DNA of 14,103 nt from Thiotrichaceae bacterium (GTDB lineage: Bacteria; Pseudomonadota; Gammaproteobacteria; Thiotrichales; Thiotrichaceae). Under the pieces are notes generated by a model. That model did no database searches. It saw nothing but the letters and a program-made list of their open reading frames with translations, and was not told the origin of the DNA. Of the stretch, positions 8,316-14,103 are shown piece after piece. The stretch lies in assembly GCA_015494435.1 (NCBI GenBank), contig WGBH01000239.1:1-14103 (forward strand), written 5' to 3'. Made by a program: the position numbers and the translations under genes. Every line of letters starts with the position of its first letter. Position 1 is the first letter of the stretch.

Positions 8316-8343
8316 TTGATCCCTTTTTAAACCAAATTAAAAT
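8316..8343 (+). promoter_or_regulatory. Murein-proximal sigma-70 candidate for murA
   Basis: TTGATC (8316-8321) and TAAAAT (8338-8343) are separated by 16 bp, matching the sigma-70 consensus at 4 and 5 of 6 positions. The predicted start falls only about 9 bases before the murA ATG, which leaves almost no leader for a ribosome site. It is therefore a doubtful candidate compared with the distal promoter. Confidence 0.2.
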
Positions 8344-8358
8344 CCTAAGATATAAACT

Positions 8359-9612
8359 ATGCAAAAATTTGAGATTGAGGGCGGTGTACCCCTAGAAGGG
8401 GAAGTGGTTATTTCAGGTGCTAAAAATGCGGTATTGCCTTTGCAGGCAGCGGCTTTATTAGCCAATAGCGAGATGACGATTCGCAATGTTCCACGTTTAA
8501 AAGACGTGGCAACAATGGCATCCCTATTAAAAGGTATGGGCGTTACAGTCTTAATTGATGCTGATAATAATATCACCACTAATACAGCAACTATTGAAAC
8601 TCAATGCGCACCTTATGAGCTAGTACGCACAATGCGCGCCTCCATTTTAGTGCTAGGTCCTTTATTAGCGCGTTATGGTGAAGCAGAGGTTTCCTTGCCA
8701 GGTGGCTGTGCCATTGGTAGCCGTCCTGTTAATATTCATTTGACAGGTTTGGAAGCAATGGGTGCTGACATTATTGTTGCCGACGGTTATATTAAAGCGA
8801 AAGCAAAACGTCTGCAAGGTACAAGCATTGTGATGGAAACGATTACGGTCACAGGCACAGAAAACCTATTAATGGCAGCGGTATTGGCCAATGGAACCAC
8901 TCATTTGGAAAATGCAGCTTGTGAGCCTGAAGTGGTAGATTTAGCCAATTGCCTAAATAAAATGGGTGCAAAAATCACAGGTGCAGGAACCGATACGATT
9001 ATCGTAGAAGGTGTCGAAAGTTTGCAAGGTGTGGAATATTCCGTGCTTCCTGATCGTATTGAAACAGGTACCTATTTAGCCGCAGCTGCCATTACAGGTG
9101 GATGTATTAAATGTGTTAAAGCAGCCCCTGATACACTGGATGCAGTACTACAAAAATTTAGAGAAGCAGGAGCTAAGGTTGAAATAGGTGAAAATTGGAT
9201 TGATTTGGATATGCGAGCACGAACTTTAAAAGCGGTGGATATTCATACAGAAGCCCATCCTGGTTTTCCTACTGATATGCAGGCACAATTTATGGCAATG
9301 AATACCCTTTCTCAAGGCATTGGGGTGGTGGTGGAAAATGTCTTTGAAAATCGCATGATGCATGTTGCAGAACTAATGCGTATGGGAGCAAATATTCGTC
9401 TAGAGGGAAATACCGCCATTGTTGCCGGTATGCCAGAATTACATGGTGCGCCTGTGATGGCAACTGACTTGCGTGCATCTGCCAGTCTGATTTTAGCAGG
9501 CTTAGCCGCTAAAGGTATAACAATGGTTGATCGCATTTACCATACTGATCGTGGTTATGAGCGTATTGAAGAGAAACTAACAGCAATTGGTGCGCGAATT
9601 AAACGAGTATAA
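8359..9612 (+). CDS. murA: UDP-N-acetylglucosamine 1-carboxyvinyltransferase
   Basis: MurA transfers enolpyruvate from phosphoenolpyruvate to UDP-GlcNAc, the committed cytoplasmic step of peptidoglycan precursor synthesis. The 417 residues match the usual 417-421. Visible signatures are K22-N23 in SGAKNAVLP, the active-site loop PGGCAIGSRP with catalytic C117 (E. coli C115), FPTDMQAQF with the general-base aspartate D306, and DRGYERIEEKL near the C terminus with R398. Because the loop residue is cysteine rather than aspartate, fosfomycin would be expected to modify the enzyme. The ATG at 8359 follows only a weak AAG-containing ribosome site. It is the first gene of a plus-strand cluster with hisG 27 bases downstream, an arrangement common in gammaproteobacteria. 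The divergent antiporter gene replaces the mla/ibaG genes often found upstream. Confidence 0.98.
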   Translation: MQKFEIEGGVPLEGEVVISGAKNAVLPLQAAALLANSEMTIRNVPRLKDVATMASLLKGMGVTVLIDADNNITTNTATIETQCAPYELVRTMRASILVLGPLLARYGEAEVSLPGGCAIGSRPVNIHLTGLEAMGADIIVADGYIKAKAKRLQGTSIVMETITVTGTENLLMAAVLANGTTHLENAACEPEVVDLANCLNKMGAKITGAGTDTIIVEGVESLQGVEYSVLPDRIETGTYLAAAAITGGCIKCVKAAPDTLDAVLQKFREAGAKVEIGENWIDLDMRARTLKAVDIHTEAHPGFPTDMQAQFMAMNTLSQGIGVVVENVFENRMMHVAELMRMGANIRLEGNTAIVAGMPELHGAPVMATDLRASASLILAGLAAKGITMVDRIYHTDRGYERIEEKLTAIGARIKRV

Positions 9613-9639
9613 CCCTCTAATTTTGGAGATACGCTTTTT

Positions 9640-10290
9640 ATGAACAAGCACAAAACAAGTGGACTTACGATTGCCTTATCCAAAGGGCGTATTTTTGAAG
9701 AAACGATGCCGTTATTAAAAGCGGCAGGTATTGAGGCGGTAGATGACCCAGAAACCAGCCGTAAATTAATTTTGGATACCAATCGTGACGATGTGAAGCT
9801 AGTGATTATTCGAGCAACTGATGTACCGACTTATGTACAATACGGTGCGGCTGATCTAGGTGTCACAGGCAAAGACATCTTGATGGAGCATGGTGGCGAA
9901 GGGCTTTATGAATTGCTTGATCTAAATATTGCACGTTGTAAGCTAATGACCGCAGGATTTGCCGATAAAGCACTGCCTGAAGGAAACTTGAAAGTGGCAA
10001 CAAAATTCGTCAATTGCACCCAGAATTATTTTGCTAAACAAGGGCGACAGGTTGAAATCATTAAACTATATGGTTCAATGGAGTTAGCACCGATTGTTGG
10101 CTTAGCTGATATTATTGTTGATGTAGTGCAAACAGGTAGCACCCTAAAAGCGAATGGCTTAGTTCCATTAGAGCATATAGCAACTATTAGTTCGCGTATG
10201 ATTGTGAATAAAGCCTCCATGAAAATGAAGCATGAACAGTTAAAATTATTATTGGATCAAGTCAGTAGTGCCGTTGATTTAAGACGATAA
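9640..10290 (+). CDS. hisG: ATP phosphoribosyltransferase, short form
   Basis: HisG condenses ATP with PRPP to form phosphoribosyl-ATP, the first and feedback-controlled step of histidine biosynthesis. The protein has 216 residues, the length of short-form HisG. It has the catalytic domain, beginning with IALSKGRIFEETMPLL, and the PRPP-binding segment DVVQTGSTLK (161-170), but lacks the C-terminal histidine-binding domain of the roughly 300-residue form. Short-form enzymes need the HisRS-like regulatory subunit HisZ for activity and histidine inhibition. No hisZ is present in this window, so it should be encoded elsewhere. GGAG at 9625-9628, 11 bases before the ATG, is a plausible ribosome site. 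The gene follows murA by 27 bases and is probably cotranscribed with it. Confidence 0.97.
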   Translation: MNKHKTSGLTIALSKGRIFEETMPLLKAAGIEAVDDPETSRKLILDTNRDDVKLVIIRATDVPTYVQYGAADLGVTGKDILMEHGGEGLYELLDLNIARCKLMTAGFADKALPEGNLKVATKFVNCTQNYFAKQGRQVEIIKLYGSMELAPIVGLADIIVDVVQTGSTLKANGLVPLEHIATISSRMIVNKASMKMKHEQLKLLLDQVSSAVDLRR

Positions 10291-10316
10291 AGATGTTTCA
10301 AATCACCAAGATAAAC

Positions 10317-10333
10317 TAGCTAGATAGTAAAAA
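10317..10333 (+). repeat. 17-bp near-duplicate motif, copy 2
   Basis: TAGCTAGATAGTAAAAA differs from the motif at 6317-6333 by a single base. It sits in the 67-bp spacer between hisG and the DAHP synthase gene. Both copies are also preceded by AGATGT within about 30 bases. The embedded CTAGCTAG (10316-10323) is a perfect 8-base palindrome. It is the only notable structure at the left junction of the DAHP synthase gene. Confidence 0.4.
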
Positions 10334-10357
10334 GAGATAGAAAGTAAAGAGAGATTT

Positions 10358-11437
10358 ATGAGCAAAGATACGGATGATTTACGCATTAAGAAAATAATCC
10401 CTGCTGTGTCACCAGCTAAATTGCAAACGGAATATCCCGTGACAGAAATAGCGAGCCATACCGTGTATCAGGCACGACAAGAAGCGTATCGTATCCTTCA
10501 TGGAGAAGATGACCGTTTATTAGTGGTCGTAGGGCCTTGTTCCATTCATGATCCTAAGGCAGCAATGGAATATGCGGAGAAACTATTGGTCTTGCGTGAA
10601 ACATTAAAAGATCAGTTACATATCATTATGCGGGTTTATTTTGAAAAACCACGCACCAGTATTGGCTGGAAAGGTTTGATTAATGATCCTGATTTGTTGG
10701 GGCAGTTTAACATCAATAAAGGCTTGGGGGTTGCACGTCAATTATTACTGGATTTATCCAATAAAGGCATGCCCGCAGCAACAGAATATCTAGATTTGAT
10801 TACACCCCAATATATTGCAGATTTGGTCAGTTGGGCAGCGATTGGAGCACGTACCACAGAAAGTCAAGGACATCGAGAACTAGCCTCAGGCGTCTCTTGT
10901 CCTATTGGGTTTAAAAATGGAACCAATGGTAATGTGGATGTGGCGATTAATGCCATTCATGCCGCCTCTCAACCGCATCATTTTCTATCCGTCACCAAAG
11001 AAGGTCATTCTGCTATTTTTAAAACCACAGGCAATGCAGATTGCCATGTGATTTTAAGAGGTGGCAGTGATCGCGCTAATTATGATTCTGTCAGTATTGA
11101 AAATACCACGGATATGTTAAAAAAACATGGTTTAGCTCCGCGTTTAATGGTTGATTTTAGTCATGCTAATAGCGGGGGTGATTTTAAACGACAGCTTAAA
11201 GTTGCTCATAATATAGCAATACAAATAGGCAGTGGAAGTGATGATATTTGTGGTGTTATGATTGAAAGTCACTTAGTTGAAGGTCGGCAAAATGGCGAAG
11301 GTAAGCACAAAGAAGAGCTCGTCTACGGGCAAAGCATTACCGATGCCTGTATTAATTGGGAGACAACAGAAACCCTCTTAAATGAATTGGCACAGGCGGT
11401 TAAAAAACGAAAAATAATGACACAAAAAAAATTATGA
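10358..11437 (+). CDS. aroG: 3-deoxy-7-phosphoheptulonate synthase, AroG type
   Basis: This class I-alpha DAHP synthase condenses phosphoenolpyruvate with erythrose 4-phosphate, the entry step to the shikimate pathway. It has 359 residues, against 350 in E. coli AroG. The metal ligands are C61 (VGPCSIHD), H269 (DFSHAN), E303 (MIESHLVEG) and D329 (SITDAC). The PEP/E4P signatures PRTSIGWKGL and GARTTESQGHRELASG are intact. D146, P150 and S180 occupy the positions that line the phenylalanine site of E. coli AroG. I therefore infer a phenylalanine-sensitive enzyme, although the AroF and AroH types are close relatives. The C terminus ends in a basic tail (KKRKIMTQKKL) longer than in AroG, and its stop codon overlaps the hisD start. 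It is separated from hisG by 67 bp. An aromatic-pathway gene between hisG and hisD is unusual. Confidence 0.95.
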   Translation: MSKDTDDLRIKKIIPAVSPAKLQTEYPVTEIASHTVYQARQEAYRILHGEDDRLLVVVGPCSIHDPKAAMEYAEKLLVLRETLKDQLHIIMRVYFEKPRTSIGWKGLINDPDLLGQFNINKGLGVARQLLLDLSNKGMPAATEYLDLITPQYIADLVSWAAIGARTTESQGHRELASGVSCPIGFKNGTNGNVDVAINAIHAASQPHHFLSVTKEGHSAIFKTTGNADCHVILRGGSDRANYDSVSIENTTDMLKKHGLAPRLMVDFSHANSGGDFKRQLKVAHNIAIQIGSGSDDICGVMIESHLVEGRQNGEGKHKEELVYGQSITDACINWETTETLLNELAQAVKKRKIMTQKKL

Positions 11438-12750
11438 ATAAACAAATAAAAATAGCCACATTAACTACGCAGGACAATGATTTTTGGCAACATCTCGATA
11501 AAATGTTGGCATGGGATGGTGTTTCTGATGATGCAGTGTTAAATACAGTCACCAATATTCTAAAGGATGTCAAACAAAACGGTAATAGCGCTGTGATTGA
11601 GTATACCAATCGCTTTGATAATATGAATGTCACTGCTATGTCTGAATTGGAGGTTTCTCAAGAGCGTTTGCAGTTAGCTTTAGAAAGTTTGAGCGATGAA
11701 CAACGTAGCGCATTAGAAACAGCGGCCTCAAGAGTACGTGCTTATGCAGAGCATCAAAAACTAGCATCATGGTCTTATACCGAAGAGGATGGTACAGTTT
11801 TAGGGCAACAGGTTACGCCTTTAGATCGGGTAGGTTTGTATGTTCCAGGTGGAAAAGCAGCCTATCCATCCTCTGTTTTAATGAATGCAATTCCTGCTAA
11901 AGTTGCAGGAGTCTCTGAATTAATCATGGTCGTTCCAACCCCAGCAGGTGAGGTGAACGAACTGGTTTTTGCAGCTGCAAAGATTGCGGGCGTTGATCGT
12001 GTCTTTGCAATCGGTGGCGCACAGGCAGTTGCGGCATTAGCTTATGGTACAAAAACAATCCCTCAAGTTGATAAAGTGGTAGGACCGGGAAATATCTATG
12101 TCGCAACGGCAAAACGAATGGTTTTTGGTACAGTTGGTATTGATATGATCGCTGGACCATCAGAGATTTTAATCATTTGTGATGGTGATACCGATCCTGA
12201 TTGGATTGCAATGGATTTGTTCTCTCAAGCAGAGCATGATGAAGATGCACAGTCAATTCTTGTGTCGCCAAACAAAGATTTTCTAGACAAAGTACAGCAA
12301 AGTATTGATGCTTTAATTGAAAAAATACCGCGTGCTGATATTATCCGACAATCCTTAGAAACGCGTGGTGCTTTGATTAAAGCCAAAGATATGCAGGACG
12401 CAATTGCAATTGCCAATTATATTGCACCTGAACATTTAGAATTATCAGTAAAAAATGCAACCGAAATAGCAAAGGAAATTCGCCATGCAGGGGCTATTTT
12501 TATGGGTCGTTATGCTGCCGAAGCCTTAGGGGATTACTGTGCGGGCCCTAATCATGTCTTGCCTACCTCACGTACTGCGCGTTTCTCATCACCTTTAGGG
12601 GTTTATGATTTTCAAAAACGCTCCTCCTTAATTGCTTGTTCCGCTAAGGGGGCATCAGCACTCGGAAAAACAGCCTCAATACTAGCACATGGCGAAGGGC
12701 TGATTGCTCATGCGCGCTCTGCGGAGTATCGTATTAAAATAAATCACTAA
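11434..12750 (+). CDS. hisD: Histidinol dehydrogenase
   Basis: HisD oxidises L-histidinol to histidine in two NAD-dependent steps, the last reactions of histidine biosynthesis. The 438 residues agree with the 434 of E. coli. The zinc ligands are Q265 and H268 (SQAEHDED), D367 (ALGDYC) and H426 (LIAHARSAE). The catalytic pair is E333-H334 in APEHLE. VPGGKAAYPSSVLMNAIPA (137-155) and AIGGAQAVAALAYGT (192-206) are family signatures. The ATG at 11434 overlaps the DAHP synthase stop in an ATGA junction. The upstream sequence is A-rich with no recognisable Shine-Dalgarno, so translation probably depends on coupling to the preceding gene. The next gene begins 12 bases downstream. hisC, often next to hisD in related bacteria, is not here. 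Confidence 0.98.
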   Translation: MNKQIKIATLTTQDNDFWQHLDKMLAWDGVSDDAVLNTVTNILKDVKQNGNSAVIEYTNRFDNMNVTAMSELEVSQERLQLALESLSDEQRSALETAASRVRAYAEHQKLASWSYTEEDGTVLGQQVTPLDRVGLYVPGGKAAYPSSVLMNAIPAKVAGVSELIMVVPTPAGEVNELVFAAAKIAGVDRVFAIGGAQAVAALAYGTKTIPQVDKVVGPGNIYVATAKRMVFGTVGIDMIAGPSEILIICDGDTDPDWIAMDLFSQAEHDEDAQSILVSPNKDFLDKVQQSIDALIEKIPRADIIRQSLETRGALIKAKDMQDAIAIANYIAPEHLELSVKNATEIAKEIRHAGAIFMGRYAAEALGDYCAGPNHVLPTSRTARFSSPLGVYDFQKRSSLIACSAKGASALGKTASILAHGEGLIAHARSAEYRIKINH

Positions 12751-12762
12751 CAGAGTTACCGC

Positions 12763-13512
12763 ATGTCATCATTAAATAGATTAGTCGCCTACAGCAATGA
12801 ATTACTCTCCATCGATAAGTTTAAGGATTATGCACCCAATGGATTGCAAGTCGAAGGTAAAGCAGAAATACACCGTTTAGTCAGCGGAGTGACAGCAACA
12901 ATGGATTTAATTGAAGCCGCCATTGAGCAACAAGCCGATGTATTATTAGTGCATCACGGTTGGTTTTGGGATAAAGAAAACCCTTGCATCGTTGGGATAA
13001 AAAAGCATCGTTTGCAAAAATTGATGTACCACAATATGAGTCTGCTCGCCTATCATTTACCACTTGATGCGCATCCAATACTGGGTAATAACGCACAATT
13101 GGCCGAACTGTTTGGTTTTTCAACAGAAGGTGTGATGGACTCGCAAGGCATTGGTAATTATGGTCGTTTACGCGAATACATGAGCCTTGAAAGCTTTGGC
13201 GAAAAGATTGAAAAAGAATTGCATCGTAAACCCTTATTAATTAGTGGCGGTGATCATGCCATTCGTCGCATTGCATGGTGTAGCGGTGGCGCACAAAGCT
13301 GGATACATAAAGCCATAGCGCTAAAAGTTGATGCTTTTATCAGTGGTGAAATATCTGAGAATACAGTGCATTTAGCCAAAGAATCAGGGATTCACTATAT
13401 TGCAGCAGGACATCACGCCACGGAACGTTATGGTGTGAAAACATTAGGAGATCATCTAGCGGCTAAACACGGGTTAGCACACACTTTTATTGATATTGAT
13501 AATCCCGTTTAA
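12763..13512 (+). CDS. Nif3/YbgI-family dinuclear metal-binding protein
   Basis: This is a member of the widely conserved Nif3-like family (E. coli YbgI), often labelled GTP cyclohydrolase 1 type 2, although a general physiological role is not established. The 249 residues match the short form without the inserted PII-like domain. Predicted ligands of the two-metal site are H64-H65 (LLVHHGWFW), D102 (HLPLDAHP), and H217/H218 with E221 (AAGHHATERYG). DYAPNGLQVEG (22-32) is the typical N-terminal motif. It is probably a soluble, ring-forming cytoplasmic protein. The ATG at 12763 lies 12 bases after the hisD stop with AGAG upstream, consistent with cotranscription. Nif3-family genes near murA-his clusters are known in other gammaproteobacteria, which agrees with this location. 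A specific reaction should not be assumed. Confidence 0.93.
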   Translation: MSSLNRLVAYSNELLSIDKFKDYAPNGLQVEGKAEIHRLVSGVTATMDLIEAAIEQQADVLLVHHGWFWDKENPCIVGIKKHRLQKLMYHNMSLLAYHLPLDAHPILGNNAQLAELFGFSTEGVMDSQGIGNYGRLREYMSLESFGEKIEKELHRKPLLISGGDHAIRRIAWCSGGAQSWIHKAIALKVDAFISGEISENTVHLAKESGIHYIAAGHHATERYGVKTLGDHLAAKHGLAHTFIDIDNPV

Positions 13513-13513
13513 T

Positions 13514-13523
13514 CCTAATTAGG
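13514..13523. other. Perfect 10-bp palindrome at the convergent gene junction
   Basis: CCTAATTAGG is a perfect palindrome covering the stop codon of the 172-residue gene and lying 1 base after the Nif3-family stop. With no loop it would make a poor terminator, and no T tract follows closely on either strand. It is the only structure in the 2-base gap between these convergent genes. Confidence 0.3.
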
Positions 13524-14033
13524 TTTATATTTAGACATAATCAGATTGATGAGTTCCTGTTTTAGCTGTATGCCAATTTTAAAAATGCCTTTATTGGTTA
13601 ATAAAATATGCCCAGGGTTACCTGCGTACTCACCTAATTTGCCGTTTTCAACTTTAAAGCCGCCAATGATATCTTCAGGGGCAATTTTAGCATTCACATC
13701 CTCGACTCTTTGATCAATGATATAAACCCAAGAACCTTCTGCTTGGCGGGTCGCCTGTGTAATTAAAGCACTAGAATAGCGTCCCATGCTGTCTAAAAAT
13801 TCGTGAAATAAGTGAATAAAATCAGGATTTGCTTCAAAAGAATCAACCACTAAATTACCTTCTTCATCCCTTTGATTATCTTTAAACCTCCCCACAACGG
13901 CTACATTTAAAAGCCCCTGTTCTCTAATAAATTTTTCAGGCAAGATACTGTATAAATAAACCTCCTGATTGTCCTTATCCGTGATATTAATAACACCACC
14001 TTGCTGTTCTTCTTTATTTTTTTCAACACTCAT
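13515..14033 (-). CDS. Hypothetical acidic 172-residue protein
   Basis: I do not recognise this protein. It has 172 residues, no cysteine, no signal peptide and no membrane segment, and a net acidic composition (about 26 D/E against 19 K/R), so it is probably cytoplasmic. The first 20 residues are polar and likely disordered. Residues 26-50 alternate strand-like stretches (VYLYSILP, LLNVAVVGRF). Residues 70-92 look helical (DFIHLFHEFLDSM), 100-109 form a probable strand (GSWVYIIDQR), and a PEDIIGGFKVENGKLGEY segment follows, suggesting one compact alpha/beta domain. The ATG at 14033 has no evident Shine-Dalgarno, but the next in-frame methionine is residue 83, so no better start is visible. 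It converges on the Nif3-family gene with only 2 bases between the stop codons. The length and amino-acid-like composition favour a real gene. Confidence 0.75.
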   Translation of the reverse strand: MSVEKNKEEQQGGVINITDKDNQEVYLYSILPEKFIREQGLLNVAVVGRFKDNQRDEEGNLVVDSFEANPDFIHLFHEFLDSMGRYSSALITQATRQAEGSWVYIIDQRVEDVNAKIAPEDIIGGFKVENGKLGEYAGNPGHILLTNKGIFKIGIQLKQELINLIMSKYKPN

Positions 14034-14103
14034 AAAAAAACCAATACTTAATAAAAAAATTACTTTCTACTTTATAGAATATATCATTTTAAAAAGATAA
14101 TTA

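Larger units (their letters stand above)
8069..8358. other. Divergent intergenic region between antiporter gene and murA
   Basis: This 290-bp, strongly AT-rich spacer has no credible gene. It holds a probable minus-strand promoter for the antiporter gene (8177-8204), a perfect extended -10 facing murA (8108-8116), a weaker murA-proximal promoter candidate (8316-8343), and a short hairpin TCGC-7-GCGA followed by a T run (8277-8298). In many relatives the gene before murA is a BolA-like ibaG; it is absent here. Confidence 0.6.

Noticed and set aside
8337..8579. An 80-codon minus-strand open frame across the murA start
   Set aside because: It overlaps the conserved N terminus of MurA, and its product looks like a frame shadow.
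13961..13966. An AGGAGG tract inside the 172-residue gene as evidence for an internal start
   Set aside because: No ATG, GTG or TTG lies at a usable distance downstream in frame.
1..14103. A defence system, phage, CRISPR array, insertion sequence or secondary-metabolite cluster
   Set aside because: All but one gene belong to core metabolic or transport families with intact motifs. No transposase, integrase, nuclease-helicase pair, regularly spaced repeats or attachment-site duplication was seen.
1..14103. tRNA, rRNA or riboswitch genes
   Set aside because: No cloverleaf-like segment or recognisable riboswitch core was found in the spacers, which are short and AT-rich.

Overview
This window is a chromosomal housekeeping region of an AT-rich bacterium, most likely a gammaproteobacterium. 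The evidence is a murA-hisG-...-hisD gene order typical of non-enteric gammaproteobacteria, a short-form HisG, an AroG-type class I DAHP synthase, and a two-subunit NADPH-type glutamate synthase. Base composition is AT-rich by eye, particularly between genes. I cannot name a genus; AT-rich Thiotrichales- or Methylococcales-like lineages would fit.

Layout: positions 1-149 hold a gene-free edge with a 12-bp tandem duplication, an imperfect inverted repeat and a weak terminator-like hairpin. Three genes then lie on the minus strand and are read right to left: a KefB/KefC-family cation:proton antiporter (8068-6377), gltB (6177-1624) and gltD (1598-150). gltB and gltD form an operon behind an extended -10 promoter near 6270. 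A 290-bp intergenic region (8069-8358) separates the antiporter from a plus-strand cluster: murA, hisG, an AroG-type DAHP synthase gene, hisD and a Nif3/YbgI-family gene, ending at 13512. A convergent minus-strand gene for an unrecognised 172-residue acidic protein (14033-13515) starts about 70 bases before the right edge.

Functionally, GltBD makes glutamate from glutamine and 2-oxoglutarate. MurA commits UDP-GlcNAc to peptidoglycan. HisG and HisD are the first and last enzymes of histidine biosynthesis, and the DAHP synthase is the first step of the shikimate pathway. The DAHP synthase gene splits the usual hisG-hisD pair and overlaps hisD by 4 bp. Every recognised enzyme has family-typical length and intact key residues, so I see no pseudogenes, insertion sequences, tRNAs, rRNAs or CRISPR arrays.

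I found no convincing novel multi-gene system. The points worth a second look are the inserted aroG gene, a 17-bp near-duplicate motif in two intergenic spacers, nested inverted repeats upstream of gltB, a long leader or possible small transcript upstream of murA, and the unrecognised 172-residue protein.
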